A DNA stretch of 64,000 bases from assembly GCA_014218235.1 (NCBI GenBank), contig CM024760.1, positions 143,359,245-143,423,244 of the forward strand, given 5' to 3'. This stretch comes from Colocasia esculenta. Lineage: Eukaryota; Streptophyta; Magnoliopsida; Alismatales; Araceae. Below, piece after piece: positions 56,687-64,000 of the stretch; position 1 is the stretch's first letter, and each line of letters starts with the position of its first letter. The position numbers were made by a program, and so were the translations under genes. The notes below the pieces were generated by a model. The model worked only from the letters and a program-made list of their open reading frames with translations. It did no database searches and was not told where the DNA came from.

Positions 56687-58432
56687 TGAAGGATCGAAAT
56701 GAATGTGTGGAAAAGATCTAGAAGGGGGGGGGATGAATAGATCTTAGCCACTTTTGCGGAAGCTTAAGCAATTTGAAAACTATTTAGAATCAGAGGCAAT
56801 GTTATCAGTGAAAAACTACAGATCTGATTAATTTGAGTGAGTTGAAAAACTTAGATGTGAAGCAAGTTGATTAAGTGAATTAAAAACGAATCCTATGCAA
56901 GCATCTAGCGGATGAATCAATCAAACCACAGAAGACAAATGCACAAGGATTTTTAGGTGGTTCGGAAATCACCCAAGTGATTCCTACATCCACCCCTCAC
57001 AACCCGTGAGGCTTCACTAACACAACTGGGCTACACACCCAAAGGAGCCTAACAACTCCAACACTTCAGAGCATACAACTCACACAACCTCTAGAGCAAG
57101 ACTACTCTAGAAACACAGAGCAAGACTGCTCAAACCAACCCTGAGCTTACAACTCAAACTGAGCTCGACGGCTCACAACACCCTGAGCACAATGCTCACA
57201 CTGAAACTGCTAGACACCAACTTAAGACTAAGATCCTCTAGCAACAGATCTAGTCGAAGTTTGAGAACTCTAAAGAGAGTTATGCAGAAGCACTTGCATA
57301 ATCTCAAAAGATATCTCAGAAGAACAGAAGAAAAGGTAAATTGAATTGAAATGCTTCGTTCTTCAGTGTACTCCCTTGTAGAAGCTTGAATTGGGAAGGA
57401 ACTTGTGAAGCTTGAAGTCCAAGTCGATGCTCTGCAATCTGAGAAATTGGATCTTCCTCGAATTCTTCACCCAAGAAGTCTTCTACAGGATCTGCCTCCT
57501 TGGAATGCTTCAGAGAAGTCTTCAGGAATCAAATTCCAATTCCCACACCTTGAATTGGTGGGAATTGGTCTTCTGGAAGCACTTGGAGAGCAGGGGAAGG
57601 AGACACGAGCTCTTCTTGGCCGCCAGGAGCTTCTTGGAGGCTCTGAGAGAGTTGGGTCCTTCTCACTTGTGAAGGCTGGCCGAAAAGACACTTTATATCC
57701 TTAGGATTCCAAAGATACCCTTTTGGGGTACAAGGGCACGCTTTCCTAGGAAGATTCTGATCGCCCTAGAGGGACACGTGGCAGCCATCAACTTTAGGAT
57801 GAAAAGTTTCCGTAGTGTGTCGACCTGCCCTGGTGGTAGTGTCGACACACTGTCCAGAATATGTAGAAGGCTGTTCTGGGAAGAGGATCCCGTGTCGACC
57901 TGCTCTGAGAGTGTGTCGACCTGCTATCCCAAATCTGCAAACTAGCTGTTCTGGGAACTGGGTCTAGTGTCGACCTGCTCTGAGAGTGTGTCGACCTGCT
58001 GACCCAATTCTTCAAACTGGCTGTTCTGGAAACGGGATCTAGTGTCGACCTGCTCTGAGAGTGTGTCGACCTGGGTAGGCTTGATTTCTGAAAAACTGCC
58101 ACTCGTGTCGACACACTCTTGACATGTGTCGACACAGTCTCAACATTTTTACACATTTTGCCTTTGAATATGTGTTGATGTGTCGACACCATTGATGGGT
58201 GTGTCGACTCATCTTTTGCATAAAAATGTTTGTACCTGAAAAATGAACACATATATCATTAGTTAAATGATTTGTCATGACCGTAAATGATAAATGTGGT
58301 TTGAAAAATACTTTTTGAACATGAATTTCAGGTATGATGTTTTTGACATGTTTCAATTAAATTGCTTTAAGAACACTTCTTGTCATCATCAAAATAGGAG
58401 GGAAATGATATGAATTTGCATTCAACCCAACA
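56687..58432 (-). repeat. 5' LTR of G
   Basis: 1746 bp, near-identical to 45183-46919. U3 (from 58432 down to about 57665) holds the GTCGAC array; R/U5 holds the GGTTCGG...CTACATCCACC block, a variant of the block seen in the other copia LTRs. Confidence 0.95.
57691..57698 (-). promoter_or_regulatory. Probable TATA box of G 5' LTR
   Basis: TATAAAG on the minus strand in the context AAGGATATAAAGTGTC, about 120 bases downstream of the GTCGAC array. Transcription would start near 57665. Equivalent at 46187-46194 in the 3' LTR. Confidence 0.6.
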
Positions 58433-58469
58433 CGCACTTCAAGAAGTCGTACATAGACAAGACACGATT

Positions 58470-58790
58470 CTGTAACAAGTACCTAAATCACGACGTACCT
58501 ACCCGTCGCGTTCAAATCGTGACGGGACACATGGTCACCTTTTAAAATGGGAATCGAATGCCAAATCGATTATGCGGTAAGAATCGCGACGGTCCTATCT
58601 GTCGCATTCACAACGCGACAGGCCGACAAGTCGCAACGACTTTCCAACCGCAATGGTCACCACCGACGCGTTCATGCTGCTACCCTCTGAATCGCGACGG
58701 GTCGACCTGTCGTGTTTAGGAGATAGCTTTAAAAACTGAATATAAAAGTAACAAAAATCTTTGGGCGAGAAACAAATCAAATCGCGACAA
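58470..58790. repeat. TCGCGACGG word cluster in F
   Basis: Roughly twelve words such as CGTCGCGTTC, AATCGTGACGGG, AATCGCGACGG, CAACGCGACAGG and CGACAAGTCGC. They resemble those of D and K although the three LTRs do not align well elsewhere. Confidence 0.8.
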
Positions 58791-59237
58791 CATAAAGAGC
58801 CTCTTAATGATTATTTATACATCTAGTATTTATTCAAGTCCTAATGTGTTTAGGAAATAGGGGTTGCAGTTTATGCTTGAGTAGCTTCCATATTTTGGGG
58901 GTTCTCCTCCCAATGAAAATAGAAATACCATAAGAAAGTTCCTAGCATGGCTAGGCACGAATTGGCTTTCCATCCATGGTTAATCACCCTAGTTTTAGCC
59001 CTAATTTGCCCTTTCCTGATTTCTACATAATTATGGGTACGAATTTTGGGGTTTATTGCTATTGGGTTTTGATCTTTGACCCATTTAGAGTTGTCTTGGC
59101 CCACTATATTTTAAATAGTGGTTTTCACACTTTGGGGTTTTAATCATGTCTTTTATTTTATTTCTATTCACCAATTGTATTTATTTACTATTTTTCTTAA
59201 TTTTAACTCATTTAAATTTTTGGGGCGTTACACTAAT

Positions 59238-60984
59238 CATGAAACTAATCACATATCTATTAGAGATACTAGCATGATATCTATCACATTTAATATACTC
59301 ACATGCAACAAATTCTCACATTTTTCTTGTTGTTTTAACATAAACATAACTTATTCACATGGTTCCACATTCTTACACATTAGAGCACGTTATCTCATCA
59401 CTTTTACATGATCACATAGCACATTCACACTTAGTTCCACATCTTTTTACCGTGACACATAGTCCGAACCACCATAAAGAAGAACACTATGACACACATG
59501 TCACATACCTGTCACCTAGGCAATACAGTGAGGAATCTTGGTAACTGTGCAGAACTGGGAGAAGCACACTTCACCCTAACCAGTGGTACTTATCCACCTC
59601 CAGGATTTCATCCTAATGCCCACAGGATATCACATACACATTAAGCCTTTCCATAGGGACTTTTCTATAGTACGGCTCTACATCCTTCTATGGTAGCAGT
59701 GTCAATATTGGCACATTAACCACTTAATTTCATTAATCACATTAATTACATGTTTAGCACATAATTCTCATACATCTAATGGTTTATTCACATGCTTATT
59801 ACTCAAACACACACTTCAAGTTTCATAGATGATCATTACTATTTGACAGAACTATTACATGCTTAACAGAGCCTAATCATGGTACTAATCATGAGAAAAA
59901 CACTACTTTTAACTAATCATGCCTAACATGGTCATTAAACACTTACAACTAGAAATAGTGGTTACTGATATCAGAACATGCTCAAATTTTAACCATAGAT
60001 CATATATAGGTATCATATTATAATTTTTTAGAATTTTTTAAATAGTATATCTATTTTTAACATTTAAAACAGTTTTCAGTCAATTAACAAGATGATTTAC
60101 TAAAACAAGGTTAATAGGAAACTGACGAATGTATCTATCTAAAAACATGCCCACAGGAACCCTAAGCCCAAGGAAAATACTACGAGAATGATGCACAACA
60201 TACCTAATTTTTCCTGGATTAAACCTAATATGGCACGCTTATTTACTCATGACAAAATTTTTAAAAATTATAGATATGATCAAAAAAACATCAAAATTCA
60301 TTATTCAGTCCACCATTTCTTACATTGCAAGACAAAATCCTAAAACCCATTCATACATTCAAAACCTCTGAGAAATCACATCACATATGCTAAAACACTT
60401 TTCTGCAAAAACTGTCGAACTTAACGGCAAGGGCATTGCTGTCACGGGTAGTTAACAGCATAGACGGATCTAGAATAGGATCAGTGGGGTCACGTGACCC
60501 CACTGGAATTTTAAAACCCTATTAGTGAGCCTAAAAATTTCCATTAAATTATTTTGGTTGGAAATTTTTCTAAAGGGAGTGACCCCACTGAAAATTTTTC
60601 TGGATTCGTCTATGGTTAACGGCATGATCGATTGTTGTTAACTCAAGAACTTGATGGCAAGGGTTTTTCCGTAAATTCCCTATCTGCAGAAAGTGCGGAC
60701 CGAAACCAAAATAAAAGCGAATTTAGGGGTCTAGAACACAAGACAAAAATCTTTTAAAATCGTAAAACCCTAGGTGATAGGCATGGGGATGGAACCCCTA
60801 AGTTAATTGCCTATGAAAAACTTTCTGAAGATCGAATTTAGGTGATGAAGCCTCATCAGCCAAGCTAAAGAGACGATCTTCACTTGCTTGATCCAACCTC
60901 CACGCCTTAGAAGATGATCTCCTCGCGTTAAGAGAACCTCCCCATGTTCTATAAAGCCTTCCTCTTGCCCCAAGAGGCCAGTGC
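59238..60984 (-). repeat. E-family gypsy LTR H, second part
   Basis: Resumes H after F. Read on the minus strand it follows the E LTR, including the counterpart of GGTTCGGACTATGTGTCACGG (near 59448), the CCACTGGTTAGGGTG segment and the CTGCAGA...GGAAATT segment (near 60690). Words of the form TTAACGGCAAGGGCATTGC correspond to E's GACGGCA words. It is cut at about 60985 by K. The remainder, including the H start, lies outside the window. Confidence 0.75.
60459..60614. mobile_element. hAT-like MITE in H
   Basis: A 156-bp element with terminal inverted repeats CATAGACGGATCTAGAA and (other strand) CATAGACGAATCCAGAA, extending into a shared CAGTGGGGTCAC. It is flanked by GTTAACAG and GTTAACGG, an imperfect 8-base duplication as expected for hAT. 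It contains the palindrome GTGGGGTCACGTGACCCCAC and no ORF. Confidence 0.7.
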
Positions 60985-63068
60985 TGTGACGGTCCTCGCC
61001 GTTCAGGCCCATTAACCCGATAACGTGCCTGACACGACTCTGCCTCCTGCGATCGGGCCGAAGCCTCGCAAGGAATATCATTCACGCATGTCCGTGAAAA
61101 TATAAAGAAACGCATTGACCACATATAAGATACCAATTCTCACATATATTCACATGAAATGTACATATTCAGTTCCACATCATAGTCATTAAATAAGTAC
61201 AACAGCCTGGGACAAACCCCTAAGGCTCCACAAGTAAAAACATTACTCTTCTAGTGGTGAAGGCCTGACTCCACTATGATGCCGACCGGAACTAGAAGAG
61301 GTACGAGAACCCTCCTACTCTCCTTCACCTGGAAGAAGAAGGGGTGAGCCTCACAAGTCACTGGCTCAGTAGGGCAACTCTTGCAAAGCCGATACATACA
61401 ACGTACAATAGTTATAATGAGCAAAGCTGTAAAGCATTTAAAATATAACCACCTATGCATGATGCTACAGCTGCAAGTAAATAAACGGCAAACCACGTAC
61501 ACATGTACATGCTACAGGAGGGCACGCCGCACACGAGTCACAAGAAATGGTTCGCGACACTAGCCACAGACTCGGACAAACAACACAAGTCCACCTCTCA
61601 GTCTCGCAACCATGGACGAAAGGTTCAGCTGCCGCTCCACCTCAACAAGACAAGAACTGTGGAGACAACTAACACCACTCCTGCAAACTACATTGCTGCA
61701 GGCCCAAGCCTAACACCTTTAGGGACTCCGGCAGAGAACCCTAAAGTGAGGCACTGGAAACAGGATTAGCTGGGGACCAGTACGTCTACTGGTGTCCGTC
61801 CCCCAACCACGAGCGCGCTACAAGCGACCGCACACCCACAAACACGTGTCACTACCCAATGTCGTCTTTCCCTCAGCCGGACATACAACTCAATCTCAAG
61901 AGTGAGGGTGCCCAGGAAGACGACTCAAACCTCGATGGTACGCACTATACCAGGACAAACCTCGAGCACCCGGTGTTGGGGACCCGACTTGAGAGGTAAC
62001 CTCGGAAGGCGTTATAACCTGACTTGCTATGCACACATTTCCATGCAAAACCTTTCATTATCATTCACTGTATAGGCCGACACAACCCATACAGACCCTA
62101 CATTGCATAACCATCACTACCCAAGCAGCGCACAACAAAGGGCAGACAGATTGGCCACAGAGTCCCAAAGCTCGGGTGGCCACATTTCAAAACGTGTCCA
62201 ACACAGTGGACGTCTATCAACTTAAATCGCAATGGACATAACTGCGGCCTTAAAGTCTGAATTGCGACGGGCCAAGTCATCGCATTCACATGAATCGCAC
62301 CGACTGGTTCCGTCGCCTTTCAGACAACAGAAACACACCCTGTAACCCATTCCGAAAATCACACCACAAGGCCATACATGTATGTAAAGCAGGAAATAAC
62401 ATTTCATATGAAACCCTACACATGGTTTCTATCATACTCATCCAATTTCCACTACCCAAACCTCAAACCCTAACCTACACAGTCCACACAAAGGAAAACA
62501 GGGTAGAATTCCCCTACTTGTAAGTGAAACGTAAATCCGATGATATCCCGACATTCCCCGCGCTCCGAAGCACCTCCTCGCATCGAAATCACGCCGAACA
62601 GACACCAAATAGCCAGAAATCACCCCAAATTCTTGCAGTAAAGCTCCTCCCAGCTGAACAGTGCAACTTGCACTATTCAGCCTAGGGCAAGAGCTCAAAT
62701 CCTTCTGAGTCTAAATCGCGACGTATCGTCCCGTTGTATTTAGAAACACGACGGACCTTGGCGATGCGTTTAAACCCGACGTCCCTGCATGCGCCATGTG
62801 GCACTCATGCAGCGGCGCCCACGTAAAAGCGGTTCCAAATCGCGACGGGTAAGGTGGTCGCTTTACACTCATAAATGTGTCGTCTGTGTTGGTCGCGTTT
62901 ATGAATGATGCGCCAGAGGTCTATTTGGGCTGGGATCTCCAACCCTCCAGCCACCCACCTATTACACAACCTGTGTAAACACTTGTAGACACACACATGG
63001 TCTACCAATGGGCCACACATTGGCCTCCAAACCCGATAAACTGTGATCCGAACATACCGGATATTACA
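60985..63068 (-). repeat. 3' LTR of K
   Basis: About 2.08 kb, from TGTGACGGTCCTCGCC to CCGGATATTACA. It aligns in blocks with J, for example CCGATAACGT...GGGCCGAAGCCTCGC (61020-61075), GGTGAGCCTCACAAGTCACTGGCTCAGTAGG (61344-61375) and GTCGTCTTTCCCTCAGCCGGAC (61861-61883). It lacks the first 190 bp of J. TCGCGACGG words occur at 62225-62305 and 62710-62900. Confidence 0.75.
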
Positions 63069-63168
63069 TTACTATCACCTAAAAAGAATTTCATCCTCAA
63101 AATTAAAGGAATAAGCGCAATCAACAGTTCAACATATATACGACTATCACCTAAAAAGAATTTAACGC

Positions 63169-64000
63169 TTACTCAAATAAGTATGGATACATCTTGTACA
63201 TTTCATCGGCCAATTCCCAAGTGTCTTCACCACCCTGCCTGTTCTCCCATCTAATTTTTACTAACTCAATATCCTTATTTCTTAATTTCTGTGTTTGGCG
63301 GCCTGTAATCATCACGCGATACTCCAGCATGGACATATCCGGCTTCAAATCATCTCTCTGATAGATGACTACCTAAGTGGGATCACGAATGTACTTTCTT
63401 AACATCGAGACGTGAAACACGTCATGTGCATCCGTGAAGTCCGCTGGAAGCTCCAATCTGTATGTCGTCTATCCAATTCTTTCTACAATCTGGCACGGAC
63501 CCACATACATGGGACTCAACTTGCCCTTCTTGCTGAACCTCATCACACCTTTGGTTGGAGAAACTCTCATGAATACATAATCACCAACCTTGAACTGTAG
63601 GGGACTGCACCGTGTATCCGCATAACTCTTTTGCCTACTCTGTGCCGTTTGAAGCTTTTCCTTGATAAACCTTACCATTTCCGCACATTGCTGCACCATT
63701 TCCGTTCCTATCACCTGTCTCTCACCCACTTCATGCCAATTCAGCAGTGTTCTACAAGGTCTTCCATAAAGTGCTTCATATGGTGCCATGCTGATACTTG
63801 TGTGATAGCTGTTGTTGTAGGCAAATTCGACCATACCTAAGTGCTTCGCCCAACTACCTCCCCAAACTAAATAGCAAGCTCGCAACATATCTTCAATGGT
63901 CTGGGTCATCCTCTCCGTCTGTCCATCTGTTTGGGGATGGTTTGCCAAACTGTACCTCAACTAGGTTCCAACAACCCTTTGCAAACTCCTCTAAAAACCT
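63169..64000 (-). pseudogene. K integrase C-terminal part and chromodomain-like tail
   Basis: Contains RYSLANHPQTDGQTERMTQ, EFAYNNSYHTSISMAPYEAL and RPCRTLLNWHEVGERQ of plant gypsy integrase, then KLSPMYVGPCQIVERIG. After a TAG at about 63470 the same frame continues with YRLELP and DVFHVSMLRKY. A second TAG near 63373 replaces a glutamine codon, and the end is RWENRQGGEDTWELADEMY. It stops at a natural TAA (63171-63169). Further stops lie upstream near 63963 and 63990. The copy is defective. Confidence 0.85.

Larger units (their letters stand above)
45183..58432 (-). mobile_element. Near-complete Sirevirus-type copia retrotransposon G with ENV-like ORF
   Basis: A 13.25-kb element with perfect CGCAC duplications. 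Minus-strand order: 5' LTR (58432-56687), PBS, gag, pol, non-coding spacer, ENV-like ORF, PPT, 3' LTR (46919-45183). This order and the long ORF between pol and the 3' LTR define the Sirevirus/Maximus lineage. The LTRs differ by a 9-bp length difference and a few substitutions, so it is young. The pol and ENV-like frames are open over full length; gag is divided by two one-base frame changes. Confidence 0.95.
43453..59232 (-). mobile_element. Gypsy-type solo LTR F, with G nested in it
   Basis: F starts TGTCACGTCCCGAC and ends GGGGCGTTACA, flanked by CTAAT at 43448-43452 and 59233-59237. Without G it is about 2.5 kb (43453-45182 and 58438-59232) and has no PBS, PPT or coding region, so it is a solo LTR left by LTR-LTR recombination. 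It shares the GTGAGCGCACTAGCGCTCAGTAGG-type module with other gypsy LTRs here. A cluster of TCGCGACGG and TCGTGACGG words lies in 58470-58790. Confidence 0.85.
60985..64000 (-). mobile_element. Ty3/gypsy retrotransposon K (3' part)
   Basis: 3' LTR 60985-63068, then the PPT region and the 3' end of pol, on the minus strand and running off the window. Pol is a clear relative of J (about 70% by eye in the integrase tail). The rest of the element and its 5' LTR are outside. Confidence 0.85.

Noticed and set aside
60985..63068. K LTR as a third J LTR
   Set aside because: It shares only blocks with J, lacks J's first 190 bp and has TCGCGAC words that J lacks, so it is a different family.

Overview
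This window looks like intergenic DNA of a flowering plant with a large, retrotransposon-rich genome. I found no convincing host gene, rRNA, tRNA gene or CRISPR array. Nearly every base belongs to LTR retrotransposons, most of them nested inside one another. The lineages point to an angiosperm: Ty1/copia elements of the Sirevirus/Maximus type with an ENV-like ORF, and chromodomain Ty3/gypsy elements of the Tekay/Del type. All visible primer-binding sites match the 3' end of initiator Met-tRNA. The species cannot be named from the sequence alone.

Layout from left to right. Bases 1-1033 and 20108-20965 are two halves of one copia LTR (A), split by gypsy-like element D (1034-20107, target duplication TTCAG). 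D is about 9.5 kb once its insert is removed, has no recognisable coding capacity, and its 5' LTR holds gypsy element J (about 7945-17555), which carries a decayed gag-pol. Bases 20966-21543 and 32492-34223 are remains of a minus-strand copia element (gag fragment, PBS, LTR). They are split by gypsy element E (21544-32491, plus strand), which encodes only the C-terminal part of Gag. The 5' LTR of E holds C (23769-28353), a young deleted copia element with two LTRs of exactly 1681 bp. Bases 34224-39550 are a second LTR of the outer copia family, interrupted by a 2.46-kb solo-LTR-like segment M (36160-38622, duplication ACTTC), which contains a Tourist-like MITE. A plant-mobile-domain-like coding fragment (39551-40004) adjoins a partial gypsy LTR, L (40005-42862). 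L is broken by H, a minus-strand relative of the E LTR (42863-43452 and 59238-60984). H contains solo LTR F (43453-59232, duplication CTAAT), and F contains G.

G (45183-58432, minus strand, duplication CGCAC) is the most complete element. It has two near-identical LTRs, PBS, gag, a 1058-codon pol with protease, integrase, reverse transcriptase and RNase H motifs, a 677-codon ENV-like ORF, and a PPT. Its gag is split from pol by two one-base frame changes at A-runs. The window ends in gypsy element K (60985-64000, minus strand).

The strongest unexplained pattern is that unrelated LTR families each carry arrays of their own short, CpG-containing, near-palindromic word: TCGCGAC in D, F and K; ATCGAT and CTTCGA/AGTCGGAG in the copia LTRs; GTCGAC in G; GTTGACGGC in E and J; CTTCGTCATATACGAAG in L. 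A second is that D, with no protein genes, shares its U5 end, PBS and leader with the coding element J, as expected of a parasite/helper pair. No new defence or metabolic system was found.
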